A stretch of DNA of 64,000 bases, taken from positions 496,001 through 560,000 of the forward strand of contig CAWGLZ010000006.1 in NCBI GenBank assembly GCA_963823535.1, written 5' to 3'. The DNA comes from RPQJ01 sp963823535. GTDB taxonomy: Bacteria; Pseudomonadota; Gammaproteobacteria; Steroidobacterales; Steroidobacteraceae. Positions within the stretch are counted from its first letter, which is position 1; each line of letters opens with the position of its first letter. The notes under the pieces were generated by a model that worked only from the letters and a program-made list of their open reading frames with translations, was not told the DNA's origin and searched no databases. This document shows, piece after piece, positions 18,132 through 27,043 of the stretch. The position numbers were made by a program, and so were the translations under genes.

Positions 18132-19880
18132 ATGGGCGAAAAAACCACGAAGCGCGGCAAGACGGTCGTGACGAGCGATCTCTCGCGACATTTCCTCGCC
18201 ACGCTGGCGCAGTGGACCGGCGGCATGTCGCCGCAGGCGTTCGGCGGCGCCTGGCTCAACGTGCTCGCCCGGCTGGCCACGGCGCCCGGCCGGCAGGCCC
18301 AGCTCGCACGGGCCGCGCTGAGCAAGACGCTGGCGCTGGCCCAGTTCTCGGGCGCCGCGATCAAGGGCGAGGCGCCGCGGGCCGAAGGCACGCCGTATGC
18401 GAGGCGCTTCGCGGACCCCGCGTGGTCGAAGTTTCCCTTCAACCTGATGGCGGAATCCTTCCTGAGCGTTTCCGACTGGGCGCGCGAGGCCGTGAGCAAC
18501 GTGCCGGGCGCCAATCCCGCCTCGGAGAACATCGTCGGCTTCACGGTGCGCGAGGGACTCGAGCTGCTCGCGCCCGACAACTACCTGCCGACCAATCCGC
18601 AGCTCATCCAGCAGACGGTCAAGGAGAACGGCCGCAACCTGGTGCGCGGGGTCAGGCACCTCGCCGAGGACGTGACGCGCACCTTCAAGGGTCTCGGGCC
18701 GGTGGGCGTCGAGCATTACCAGGTGGGCGAGCACGTCGCGGCCACCAAGGGCAAGGTGATCCTGCGCAACCGGCTGATGGAACTCATCCAGTACTCGCCG
18801 CAGACCGAGACCGTGTACGCGGAGCCGGTCCTGATCGTGCCGGCCTGGATCATGAAGTACTACATCCTCGACCTGTCGCCGAGGAACTCGCTGGTCAACT
18901 ACCTGACCGGGCTCGGGCACACGGTCTTCATGGTCTCCTGGAAGAACCCGACGGCCGAGGATCGCGACCTCGCGATGGACGACTACCTCACGCTCGGGGT
19001 GCGAGCCGCGCTCGACGCCGTGACCGCGGTCGTGCCGAAGCGCAAGGTCCACGCCGTCGGCTACTGCATCGGCGGCACGCTGCTGTCGATCGCCGCCGCC
19101 GAACTGGCGGCCGAGGACGACGACCGCCTCGCCAGCATGACGATGTTCGCGGCGCAGACGGACTTCAGCGAGCCCGGCGAACTGTCGATCTTCATCAGCC
19201 CGGCGCAGCTCGCGATGCTCGAGGCCATGATGTGGAAGGAAGGCGTGCTCGAGAGCCGGCAGATGGGCGGCGCATTCCAGCTGCTGCGCACCTACGACCT
19301 GCTGTGGGCGCCCTCGATCGCGACCTACCTGCGCGGCGAACGCTCCGGCGTCAACGACCTCATGTCCTGGAACGCCGACGGCACGCGCATGGCCTACCGA
19401 ATGCACACCGACTACCTGCACCAGCTCTACCTGAACAACGACCTCGCCGAGGGGCGCTACGTCGCCAATGGCGAGGAACTGAGCCTCTCCGACATCACGG
19501 TGCCGATGTTCGTCGTCGGCACCGAGACTGACCACGTGGCACCGTGGCGCTCCGTCTACAAGGTGGGCAAGCTGGTCCGTTCGGCCGACTACACCTTCTG
19601 CCTGACGAGCGGGGGCCACAACGCGGGCATCATCAGCGGCCCGCAGCACCCGAAGCGGCGGCACCGCATCCACACCTCGAAGTCGGGCGCGCGGCTCCTC
19701 TCGCCCGACAAGTACCTCGAGAAGGTGGAGCCCATGCCGGGCTCCTGGTGGCCGACCTGGGCGAAGTGGCTGCAGGAGCACTCGAGCCCCCGCAAGGTGC
19801 AGCCGCCCGCGATGGGCGCAACGAAGCAGGGCCTGAAGCCGGTCTGTGCGGCGCCGGGAGCCTACGTGCTCGAAAAGTGA
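18132..19880 (+). CDS. phaC: Class I poly(3-hydroxyalkanoate) synthase
   Basis: This 582-residue protein matches the usual class I PhaC length. The alpha/beta-hydrolase core has the synthase box GYCIGG with catalytic Cys312. Asp467 (TETDHVAPW) and His496 (SGGHNAGI) complete the triad. WIMKYYILDLSPRNSLVNYL and FMVSWKNP are hallmark segments. It polymerises hydroxyacyl-CoA into cytoplasmic PHA granules; a PhaF-like phasin at 7.4-8.0 kb fits the same function. phaA and phaB are not adjacent. Its TGA abuts the stop of the convergent ABC permease (TGATCA), leaving no room for a terminator. Confidence 0.96.
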   Translation: MGEKTTKRGKTVVTSDLSRHFLATLAQWTGGMSPQAFGGAWLNVLARLATAPGRQAQLARAALSKTLALAQFSGAAIKGEAPRAEGTPYARRFADPAWSKFPFNLMAESFLSVSDWAREAVSNVPGANPASENIVGFTVREGLELLAPDNYLPTNPQLIQQTVKENGRNLVRGVRHLAEDVTRTFKGLGPVGVEHYQVGEHVAATKGKVILRNRLMELIQYSPQTETVYAEPVLIVPAWIMKYYILDLSPRNSLVNYLTGLGHTVFMVSWKNPTAEDRDLAMDDYLTLGVRAALDAVTAVVPKRKVHAVGYCIGGTLLSIAAAELAAEDDDRLASMTMFAAQTDFSEPGELSIFISPAQLAMLEAMMWKEGVLESRQMGGAFQLLRTYDLLWAPSIATYLRGERSGVNDLMSWNADGTRMAYRMHTDYLHQLYLNNDLAEGRYVANGEELSLSDITVPMFVVGTETDHVAPWRSVYKVGKLVRSADYTFCLTSGGHNAGIISGPQHPKRRHRIHTSKSGARLLSPDKYLEKVEPMPGSWWPTWAKWLQEHSSPRKVQPPAMGATKQGLKPVCAAPGAYVLEK

Positions 19881-20972
19881 TCAGTCGAGGCGCTTGCGGA
19901 AGCGCAGCGTCGCGATCGCCAGCGTCACGCACAGGAAGGCCACGAGCTTCAGTGCCGGCCGGCCGAGGTCCGTGATCGGCGCGCCGCGCAGCACGATGCC
20001 GCGCGCCAGGTCGTTGAAGTGCGTGAGCGGCAGCACCTGGGCGAGCCACTGCGCGGCCTTCGGCATGCCGTCGAAGGGAAACATGAATCCCGACAGCAGG
20101 ATCGACGGCAGCATGGTGAAGAACGCCAGCTGGAACGCCTGGAACTGCGTGCGGGCCAGTGTCGAGATGACCAGCCCGAGCGTCAGGGTCGCGGCGATGA
20201 ACAGCAGGGCGGCGAGGTAGAGGTCGGCGAGGCTGCCGTTCACCGGCACGTCGAACAGCGCCGAGCCGACCGTGAGCACCAGCGTCACCTGCACCAGCCC
20301 GATGCCGACGTACGGCAGCAGCTTTCCAGCCATCAGCTCCCATGAGCGGATCGGCGTGGTGATCAGCAGCTCGAGATTGCCGCGCTCGCGCTCGCGCACC
20401 ACGGCGGCCGCCGTGAAGATCACCATGGTCATGTTGAGGATCACGCCGATCAGGGCCGGCACGATCTGCACCGCGGTGCGGCGCTCCGGGTTGTACTCCG
20501 TGCGCAACTCGAATGTCGGCGCGTCACTGCCGTACAGGCCGTCGCGGCGCGGCAACGGCACCGAGGCCAGGCCGCGCGCCACGCTGTCGACCATCGGCTC
20601 GCTGCCATCCACGAGCAGCTGCGCTACCGGTCGCGATCGCTCCAGGACGCGGCGCTCGAAGTCGGGCGGGATGTAGACTCCGACGCTGATCTCGCCAGCG
20701 CTCATGCGCCGCATGAGGTCGGGCACGCCCGCGCTCGGCGCCGCGAAGCGGACCACCCCGCTCGCCTCGAGCGCCGCCACGAACGACCGGGAGCCGCTGC
20801 TGCGCGCGTCGTCCACCACGGCGGCACGCAGGTCGCGCACGTCGAAGTTGATCGCGTAGCCGAACAGCAGCATCTGCATCAGCGGGATCCCGACGATCAT
20901 GCCGAACGTCAGCCGGTCGCGCGCGAGCTGCCTCAGCTCCTTCACCATCACGGCTGCGATACGGTCCAGCAT
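19881..20972 (-). CDS. ABC-2 type permease of a drug-efflux transporter
   Basis: This 363-residue protein has an N-terminal transmembrane segment (GMIVGIPLMQMLLFGYAINF), a large periplasmic domain of about 150 residues, and five further membrane helices near the C-terminus. The ABC-2 signature region includes RERERGNLELLITTPI. It resembles YbhS/YbhR-type permeases. The ATG at 20972 begins eight bases after the ATPase stop. Only one permease gene is present, so the transporter is probably a homodimer or uses another half elsewhere. Confidence 0.92.
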   Translation of the reverse strand: MLDRIAAVMVKELRQLARDRLTFGMIVGIPLMQMLLFGYAINFDVRDLRAAVVDDARSSGSRSFVAALEASGVVRFAAPSAGVPDLMRRMSAGEISVGVYIPPDFERRVLERSRPVAQLLVDGSEPMVDSVARGLASVPLPRRDGLYGSDAPTFELRTEYNPERRTAVQIVPALIGVILNMTMVIFTAAAVVRERERGNLELLITTPIRSWELMAGKLLPYVGIGLVQVTLVLTVGSALFDVPVNGSLADLYLAALLFIAATLTLGLVISTLARTQFQAFQLAFFTMLPSILLSGFMFPFDGMPKAAQWLAQVLPLTHFNDLARGIVLRGAPITDLGRPALKLVAFLCVTLAIATLRFRKRLD

Positions 20973-20980
20973 CGGCGCGC

Positions 20981-21934
20981 TCAGTGGGCGGTGGGCAGGC
21001 TGGCGTTGCGGCGGAAGCCAGTCGAGGCGACGAACACGTCCTCGAGGCTCGCGTCCACCGCGTGCACGGCGGCGGTCACGCCGGCGCGGCGCAGCCTGCC
21101 GCTCACGTGACCGGCGGCATCCGGCGTGTCGCGTTCGAGCAGCGCGTGGAGGCGCGTGCCGAGTTGCGCGACGCTGAGCACTTGCGGGTCTCCGTCCAGC
21201 GCGCCGCGCGCCGCCCGCACGTCCTCCGCCTCGATCTCGACGACCGCGGCCGGGATGTCGCGCATCAACTGCCGCGGCGGCCCCTCCGCGACCAGCCGAC
21301 CCTCGGCCAGGATGGCGAGACGATGGCAGCGCTCCGCCTCGTCCATGTAATGCGTGGAGACCAGGATCGTCGTGCCGCGGCCGACCAGGTCGAACAGGCT
21401 CTCCCAGAAGTCGCGCCGGCTCTGCGGATCGACCGCGCTGGTGGGTTCGTCGAGCAGCAGCAGTTCGGGCCGGTGCAGGGTCGCCGCGGCGAGGGCCAGC
21501 CGCTGGCGCTGCCCGCCGCTCATCGTGCCGGCGCGCTGCTTCATGAGCGGCCCGAGTCCGTATTCCTCGCTGAGTTCGCCGATGCGCCGGCGCCGCTCCG
21601 TGGCATCGAACCCGAAAATGCGCGCCATGAACTCGAGGTTCTCGTGCACGGTCAGGTCGTCCCACAGCGAGAAACGCTGCGTCATGTAGCCGAGCTGGCG
21701 GCGCAGCCGCTCGGCATCGCGCGGCATCTGGTGGCCGAGCACCTCGACCGTGCCGGCGCTCGGATCGAGCAATCCGCAGAGCATGCGTATGGTCGTGGAC
21801 TTGCCGGAGCCGTTCGGCCCGAGAAATCCGTAGATGCCCGCGCGCGGAATGACCAGGTCCACACCGTCGACGGCCGTGAGCTTGCCGAAGCGCCGGGTCA
21901 GGCCGCTTGCGACGATGGCCGGCTGCGTAGTCAC
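20981..21934 (-). CDS. ABC transporter ATP-binding protein
   Basis: This 317-residue ATPase has Walker A GPNGSGKST, signature MSGGQRQRLA, Walker B ELLLLDEPTSAVD and the His loop STHYMDEAERC. The C-terminal extension of about 90 residues is typical of multidrug or lantibiotic-type exporters. Its start overlaps the last base of the membrane-fusion gene. It contains one ATPase domain, unlike the two in E. coli YbhF. Confidence 0.93.
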   Translation of the reverse strand: MTTQPAIVASGLTRRFGKLTAVDGVDLVIPRAGIYGFLGPNGSGKSTTIRMLCGLLDPSAGTVEVLGHQMPRDAERLRRQLGYMTQRFSLWDDLTVHENLEFMARIFGFDATERRRRIGELSEEYGLGPLMKQRAGTMSGGQRQRLALAAATLHRPELLLLDEPTSAVDPQSRRDFWESLFDLVGRGTTILVSTHYMDEAERCHRLAILAEGRLVAEGPPRQLMRDIPAAVVEIEAEDVRAARGALDGDPQVLSVAQLGTRLHALLERDTPDAAGHVSGRLRRAGVTAAVHAVDASLEDVFVASTGFRRNASLPTAH

Positions 21935-22905
21935 TATGGTTGCGCCGCCGGCGCGGCCAGCGTCACCTGCACCGGTACGCCGACTGGCAATGCCGCCGCC
22001 CGCGGATCGTCGAGCGTGATCTCCGCCAGATAGCTCAGGCGGGCACGGTCCTTCTGGGTGAGTGCGTAATAGGGGGTGAACGCTGCCTCGGCGGACACGT
22101 AGCGGACCTTGCCCGCGAGCCGGGGGGCGACGCCGTCGATCGCCACCGTCACCACCCGTCCGGCGGTCATCTGCGACCGCAGCGGCTCGGGTACGTAGAT
22201 CCTCGCGTACGGCGTGCCGTCCGCGAGCAGCACGACGACCGGCGCACCGGCCGCGGGCCGCTCGCCGAGCTTGTAAGGCAACGCTTCCACCCGTCCCGCC
22301 CGCGGCGCATGCACCGCGTAACGGCCAGCGCTGGTTTCGAGTTCGGCCAGCGCAGCCCGTGCTCCCGCCACCGCGGCCTCTGCCTGCCGCACCTGCTCCG
22401 GTCGCGTGCCTTCCTGCAGCAGCGCCAACCGTGCCTGCGCCTGGTCGCGCGACGCCTGTGCGCCATCGCGCCGCGCAAGCGCGCGGTCGCGCTCGGAGGC
22501 ACTCAGCAGCCCGCGTTCGACGAGCGCGTCGACGCGCTCGAACTCGCGGCGCTCCGCATCGAGCTGACTGGCAGCACCGTCCAGGTCGGCCCGGGCCTCG
22601 TCGATCTCGCGACGGCGTGGTCCGGCCACTGCGTCGGCGAGGCGGCGCTCGGCCTCGGCGAGTGCCGCGCGTGCCTGGTCGAGTCGTGGCTGCATGGTGC
22701 CGGCCTCCTGGCGCAGCAGCACGGCCCCGGCCGGCACTTCCTCACCCTCGTGCACCAGCACTTCGACGATGCGCTCGTTCGACTCCGCCACCAGCTCGAG
22801 CCGATCGCGCTCCAGCGTGCCGTGCATTTCCTGCAGATCCTCGCCGTTCGAGCAGGCAGTGAGCACGACCACGATCAACGGCAGGATCAACGAAGATTGC
22901 TTCAT
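21934..22905 (-). CDS. HlyD/YbhG-type membrane-fusion lipoprotein
   Basis: This 323-residue protein has a lipoprotein signal with lipobox VLTAC near residue 18. A lipoyl-like half follows (RIVEVLVHEGEEVPAG), then a long alpha-helical hairpin rich in A/R/E (residues about 70-185), the return lipoyl strand (APRAGRVEALPYKLGE) and a beta-barrel domain. It bridges the inner-membrane ABC pump to an outer-membrane channel. It lies between the TetR gene (4-base overlap) and the ATPase gene. Confidence 0.92.
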   Translation of the reverse strand: MKQSSLILPLIVVVLTACSNGEDLQEMHGTLERDRLELVAESNERIVEVLVHEGEEVPAGAVLLRQEAGTMQPRLDQARAALAEAERRLADAVAGPRRREIDEARADLDGAASQLDAERREFERVDALVERGLLSASERDRALARRDGAQASRDQAQARLALLQEGTRPEQVRQAEAAVAGARAALAELETSAGRYAVHAPRAGRVEALPYKLGERPAAGAPVVVLLADGTPYARIYVPEPLRSQMTAGRVVTVAIDGVAPRLAGKVRYVSAEAAFTPYYALTQKDRARLSYLAEITLDDPRAAALPVGVPVQVTLAAPAAQP

Positions 22906-23585
22906 GGCGTTTGCCCCGCGGCGCGAATCCCGTCGAACAGGACGCGCGTGGTGTGCTCTGCGAGCCGCTCCGTGGCATCACTGCCGGCCGACAGCCCGAG
23001 CACGCGGCTCGTGACGGGCAGCGCGAGGAACGGGAAGACGGTCATGCTGATGGCCGAGAGCGCGGCCAGCCGGGGGTCGAGGTCGCTGCGCACCGTCCCG
23101 TGCGCCTGTTCGCGGCGAATGATCTCGACGAACAGGGGCGCCAGGCGGCCGGCGAAGTGCTCGATGAACTGTTCGCGGAACCGGCCGCCCTCGGCGAGCA
23201 CTTCCTGCACGATCAGTGCCGGTACCCACGGATTTTCCGTCAGCATTCGCGAGTACAGGCGGATCACCTGCTCGATGTCCGTCTGGTCGGCGCGCGCCGG
23301 GTCTCCCAGGCCTCCAAGTGCTGCCACGACGGGCGCGAATGCCTGCTCGAGCATGGTGCGATACAGCCCGAGCTTGTCGCCGAAGTGATAGTGGATGGTC
23401 GCCGGGGAGCTGCCGGCCGCTGCGGCGATCTGGCGGATGGTCACGGACGCGAACCCGCGCGCCAGGAACAAGGCGCGTGCCGCCTTGAGCAGCGAATCGC
23501 GGACCTCGGACTCGTTGCCGGTCGGCCGGCCCGGACCGCGCGATCGGGGGGAGGAGGACTTTCTGCCGGCCGTCACAGTTGCCAT
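22902..23585 (-). CDS. TetR-family repressor of the ABC efflux operon (CecR/YbiH-like)
   Basis: This is a 227-residue regulator. The N-terminal helix-turn-helix reads ARGFASVTIRQIAAAAGSSPATIHYHF near residues 40-68. The C-terminal ligand domain follows the CerR/CecR pattern. It is the first gene of the run TetR - HlyD - ATPase - permease, with stop/start overlaps, the same order as ybiH-ybhGFSR in enterobacteria, so it most likely autoregulates the operon and senses a pump substrate. Confidence 0.9.
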   Translation of the reverse strand: MATVTAGRKSSSPRSRGPGRPTGNESEVRDSLLKAARALFLARGFASVTIRQIAAAAGSSPATIHYHFGDKLGLYRTMLEQAFAPVVAALGGLGDPARADQTDIEQVIRLYSRMLTENPWVPALIVQEVLAEGGRFREQFIEHFAGRLAPLFVEIIRREQAHGTVRSDLDPRLAALSAISMTVFPFLALPVTSRVLGLSAGSDATERLAEHTTRVLFDGIRAAGQTP

Positions 23586-23590
23586 GCAGA

Positions 23591-23619
23591 AATATTAATC
23601 GAACACTTAATTAAATATC
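23591..23619 (-). promoter_or_regulatory. AT-rich promoter/operator region of the TetR-ABC operon
   Basis: Immediately upstream of the TetR start lies a 29-base stretch that is almost pure A/T within very GC-rich DNA. It contains TTAATTAA and imperfect inverted repeats (AATATTAAT / ATTAAATAT). This is the expected place for the operon promoter and its own repressor site. Confidence 0.45.
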
Positions 23620-23681
23620 AAGCCGCGAGTGGTGCCCCCTGGTGTTCGGGCCTGCGCATCGGGTTCAGGCGGCGGGCGACT

Positions 23682-25769
23682 TCAGCCTGCGAGCAGGTCC
23701 GCGACGCTGACGGAGGCGATCTCGTCGATGGGGCGGGGTTCGCCGACGCCGAACCCCTGGGCGTAGTCCACGCCGATCTCGCGGAGCTTCTCGAGCACCG
23801 CGTCGTTCTCGACGGACTCCGCGATGACTTTCTTGCCCATGACGTGCCCGATGTCCTTGATCGAGCGCACCATCGCGTAGTCCACCTTGTCCTGCGAGAT
23901 GTTGCCGACGAACATGCCGTCGATCTTGAGGAAGTCCGCGCCGAGCGCCTTCAGGTAGGCGAACGACGACACGCCGCTGCCGAAGTCGTCGAGGCTCACC
24001 GAGCATCCGATGCGACGCAACTCCCCAAAGAGATGGTTGGCCTGGGTCAGGTTGCCGATGGCGACGCTTTCGGAGACCTCGAACCCGAGGCGGCGCGGGT
24101 CCACGCCCGCCTGCGCCACGACCTGGCGCAGGTAGCCGGACGTCTCCGGGTCGAGGACGGTGTCCCGTGAGAGGTTGATGAAGAATCGCGACACGCGATC
24201 GAGGGCCGCCGCGTTCCGCTTCATCCACTGCAGCGCCGCCTCGATGACCCAGCGATCGTAGCGAACGGAGAGGTTGTAGCGCTCGACGGTCGGCAGGAAA
24301 GCCCCGGGCGGCACCGTGCGACCGGAATCGTCGCGCATGCGGACCAGCAGTTCGTAATGCGGGCGCTCGCGGCTGCCCGCTTCCAGCGGAATGATGGGCT
24401 GCGCCTCGAGGAACAGGCGGTCGTCGACGAGCGCCCGCCGGGCGCGCACCACCCAGTCGGACTCGTTACGCTCACGGGCAACGGCCGCCTCGTCCTCCCG
24501 GTAGACGACGACGCGGTTGCGGCCGCTGTCCTTGGCGGCGTAGCAGGCGGTATCCGCCGCACTCATCACCTGGGTCAGCCGCTTGAAATGCGGGTTGATC
24601 GCGACGACGCCGATGCTGATCCCCAGGTTGAACGATTTCTGCCCCCAGACGAACTGGAACTCCGAGATGGCCTTGCGGACGCTGTTCGCGACCTGCAGCG
24701 CGTCGCTGGAGCCGCAGTTCTGCAGCAGCACGGCGAACTCGTCGCCGCCGAGCCGCGCAACGACGTCCGCCGTGCGCACCTTGTTCTGCAGCAGCTGGCC
24801 CACCTGGCGCAGCAGCTCGTCGCCGGCGACGTGGCCGCAGGTGTCGTTGACGACCTTGAAACGGTCGAGGTCCATGAAGCACACCGCGTGCGTGGCGCCG
24901 GTCGCGTGGGTGAGTTCGAGCGCGTGCTGCAGCCGGACCTCGAATTCCCGCCGGTTCTTGAGACCGGTGAGCGGGTCGTGGCTCGCGTCGTGCGAAAGCT
25001 GCTGCGACAGTGCGTGCGCCGCCGTGATGTCGGTCAGCGTGCCCTCGTAAAAGAGGACCTTGTCGTCCGAATCGCGCACGGCGCGCGAGTTTTCCAGCAC
25101 GACGAGACGGCTGCCGTCCTTGCGCTTCAGCACCAGCTCGGCGTTGCGAACCTCGCCCTGCTCCGCCATGGATCGGACCCAGCTGTCGCGGTGCTCCGGA
25201 TCGGCATAGACGTCGCGGGCGACGTCCACGGCGAGCAGCTCGTCCTCGGAGTCGTAACCCAGCATGCGCACCAGCGCCGGGTTGGCCGCCATGAACTTGC
25301 CGTCGACCGTCGTCTGGAAGACGCCCGCCGTGACGTTCTGGAACAGTTCGCGATAACGCTGCTCCGAGGCCTTGAGTGCCTTGAGCGTGTGGGTGCGCTC
25401 CGTGGCGTAGCGCAGCACCTTGTCGACGAGCTGCGCGGTCACCTCGCCCTTGACGAGATAGTCGAGCGCACCCCGGTCAACGGCCTGCTTGCCGAGTTCC
25501 TCGTCGTCCTCCGCGACCAGCACCACGGTCGGCAGGCTCGTCACCTTGGGCTGCAGGCGCAGGAACGTCGCGATCCCGAGGCTGTCCGGCAGGTTCAGGT
25601 CGATCAGGATCGCCTCGACCCGGCCCGCGCGCACCGCGGCAATGCCGTCGGCAAGCGTCCCCACGACTTCGAGACGGTAGGGCCGGCCCCGGATGGCCTC
25701 GAGAGCCGTCCGGACGCTGGCCTGCCCCCCGGGCTCGGCGCAGATGAGCAGTACGTTCGTGAACACCAT
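23682..25769 (-). CDS. Response-regulator receiver - PAS - GGDEF - EAL protein
   Basis: This 695-residue protein has a receiver domain (residues 1-125, phospho-Asp in ILIDLNLPD), a PAS domain (about 140-255), a GGDEF domain with intact RLGGDEFAVLL near residue 345, and an EAL domain. In the EAL domain the motif reads ELL rather than EAL, keeping the glutamate; NLS, DDFGSG and KIDG motifs are present. It could make and/or degrade cyclic-di-GMP in the cytoplasm under phosphorylation control. No cognate kinase is adjacent. A CRP-type operator lies 68 bases upstream, and a TATACT box sits only 10 bases before the ATG with no Shine-Dalgarno, suggesting a very short leader. Confidence 0.92.
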   Translation of the reverse strand: MVFTNVLLICAEPGGQASVRTALEAIRGRPYRLEVVGTLADGIAAVRAGRVEAILIDLNLPDSLGIATFLRLQPKVTSLPTVVLVAEDDEELGKQAVDRGALDYLVKGEVTAQLVDKVLRYATERTHTLKALKASEQRYRELFQNVTAGVFQTTVDGKFMAANPALVRMLGYDSEDELLAVDVARDVYADPEHRDSWVRSMAEQGEVRNAELVLKRKDGSRLVVLENSRAVRDSDDKVLFYEGTLTDITAAHALSQQLSHDASHDPLTGLKNRREFEVRLQHALELTHATGATHAVCFMDLDRFKVVNDTCGHVAGDELLRQVGQLLQNKVRTADVVARLGGDEFAVLLQNCGSSDALQVANSVRKAISEFQFVWGQKSFNLGISIGVVAINPHFKRLTQVMSAADTACYAAKDSGRNRVVVYREDEAAVARERNESDWVVRARRALVDDRLFLEAQPIIPLEAGSRERPHYELLVRMRDDSGRTVPPGAFLPTVERYNLSVRYDRWVIEAALQWMKRNAAALDRVSRFFINLSRDTVLDPETSGYLRQVVAQAGVDPRRLGFEVSESVAIGNLTQANHLFGELRRIGCSVSLDDFGSGVSSFAYLKALGADFLKIDGMFVGNISQDKVDYAMVRSIKDIGHVMGKKVIAESVENDAVLEKLREIGVDYAQGFGVGEPRPIDEIASVSVADLLAG

Positions 25770-25778
25770 TGGCGACCG

Positions 25779-25784
25779 AGTATA
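25779..25784 (-). promoter_or_regulatory. -10 element (TATACT) of the GGDEF-EAL gene
   Basis: TATACT on the minus strand ends ten bases before the start codon. Transcription would begin near 25772, giving a leader of only about three bases. No convincing -35 element is seen, which fits an activator-dependent promoter. Confidence 0.45.
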
Positions 25785-25836
25785 CGTCCCCGGTTTCCCG
25801 CGAAACGTGAGGTCGGGTCGGGTCGGCGCACGGCAA

Positions 25837-25854
25837 TTGTGAGCTGATTCACAA
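25837..25854. promoter_or_regulatory. Perfect CRP/Vfr/Clp-type operator
   Basis: TTGTGAGCTGATTCACAA is a perfect inverted repeat containing the CRP core TGTGA-N6-TCACA. Its centre (25845.5) lies about 73 bases upstream of the predicted start site of the GGDEF-EAL gene, close to the -72.5 position used in class I CRP activation. Confidence 0.6.
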
Positions 25855-25881
25855 CCCCGTCCCGGCGGCGGCCCGGCATTC

Positions 25882-26832
25882 CTAGAACGGCAGCTTCTCG
25901 GTGAAATCGCCGGGCTTCACGACGAGGACGTCGCAGGTGATCCGGTCGAGCACGCGCTCGGCGGTGCTGCCGAGGAAGATCTCCTGCAGCCGGCTGCGCG
26001 AAACGGCCCCCATGACCACCAGCGACGCGCCGATCTCGTCGGCCACGCGCGGCAGGACCTCGACGGCCGACCCCTGCTCCAGGTGGACATGACGGGCATC
26101 CACCGCGTGCAGGGCCACGATGTCGGAGAGCACCCCCGTGACCCGATTGCGCTCCTTCTCGACGATCTCGGCTCCCGTGATCCCGCCCGCGAGTGGCATG
26201 CCGCCCATGGTGGTCGTCGCGGCGAGCAGCGCCGCCGGGAAAAAGGCGTGGACCACGTGGGCCTCCGCATCCATCCGTTCCGCCAGCAACCCGGTCCACT
26301 CGAGGAGATCGTGGTCGAGCGCCGCCGGCTTGTCGCCCTGGTGACCCGGATCGAGCGCGGCCAGGATCGTGGGCTGTGCCGGCCAGTCTCCCGGCTTCGC
26401 GAGCAGCAGGGGGGCCGGGCAGGTCCGGATCAGGCTCCAGTCCGTATTGGTGAACAGCGTGCGCCGCAGCGTGGAGTGGTAATGGGTGTCCTTGACTACG
26501 AGGTCGGGGGACGACTCCTCGACCCTCCGGACGATCCCGCGGTAGAGCGGATTGTCCCAATGCACATGCGTCTCGACGGCAAGTCCTTCCTCGCGCAGGT
26601 CGTCGGCGATTTCCTCGAGGTAGGCGAGGCGCTCACTGACGAATTCCTCGCGCAGCTGGCGCAGCTTGTCGGTGTCGAAGAACGGCTGGCCGGAGAGCGA
26701 GGGGTCGAAATCACAGATGAGCAGTTCGAGCGCCGCGCCGCAGCGCCGCGCCAGGGCAGTGGCCTTCGCGAGCGCCGGCTGAACCGCCGACGTCGGGTCC
26801 ACTACGGCGAGGATCCGGTCGAGGCGTTTCAT
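25882..26832 (-). CDS. Tandem-domain universal stress protein (UspE-like)
   Basis: This 316-residue protein has two Usp domains, about residues 1-145 and 150-310. The second keeps the nucleotide-binding tail GAVSRSRLQEIFLGSTAERVL (GX2GX9GST type); the first is degenerate. UspE-like proteins are stress and anaerobiosis factors in the cytoplasm. The ATG at 26832 is preferred to the upstream frame because GGAGG lies eight bases before it. A TAATATATTGTCAA stretch at 26858-26871 is a weak Fnr/Anr-like half-site in its promoter region. It is divergent from the ccoN operon. Confidence 0.88.
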   Translation of the reverse strand: MKRLDRILAVVDPTSAVQPALAKATALARRCGAALELLICDFDPSLSGQPFFDTDKLRQLREEFVSERLAYLEEIADDLREEGLAVETHVHWDNPLYRGIVRRVEESSPDLVVKDTHYHSTLRRTLFTNTDWSLIRTCPAPLLLAKPGDWPAQPTILAALDPGHQGDKPAALDHDLLEWTGLLAERMDAEAHVVHAFFPAALLAATTTMGGMPLAGGITGAEIVEKERNRVTGVLSDIVALHAVDARHVHLEQGSAVEVLPRVADEIGASLVVMGAVSRSRLQEIFLGSTAERVLDRITCDVLVVKPGDFTEKLPF

Positions 26833-26990
26833 GGCGCAGGCCTCCATCCGACATTTCTAATATATTGTCAATAGTCCGCCGCACGGGTGCGGTGCCGCAA
26901 TTCGTGGAAGCCGCCTGCGGAAAATACCTATGCCCTCGCGCGTTCGTCCTGTCTCGCTCGGACGGCGTCATCCCTTAACATTCACGCGCT

Positions 26991-27007
26991 TGTATGCACC
27001 GCATACA
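26991..27007. promoter_or_regulatory. Perfect 17-bp dyad upstream of ccoN
   Basis: TGTATGC-ACC-GCATACA is a perfect inverted repeat ending 36 bases before the ccoN start. It does not match the Fnr/Anr consensus TTGAT-N4-ATCAA expected for cbb3 operons, so it is either an operator for another regulator or a leader hairpin. Confidence 0.45.
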
Positions 27008-27043
27008 TGACGCAGGGACTGTTTCCTTTCCTTCGAGGCGAGC

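Noticed and set aside
25810..25827. GGTCGGGTCGGGTCGG short repeat upstream of the GGDEF-EAL gene
   Set aside because: It is a short low-complexity run of the kind common in GC-rich intergenic DNA, with no dyad or regular spacing.
26858..26871. Fnr/Anr box near ccoN and usp (TAATATATTGTCAA)
   Set aside because: Only the right half (GTCAA) is good; the left half is far from TTGAT. It is mentioned under the usp gene but not called as a site.
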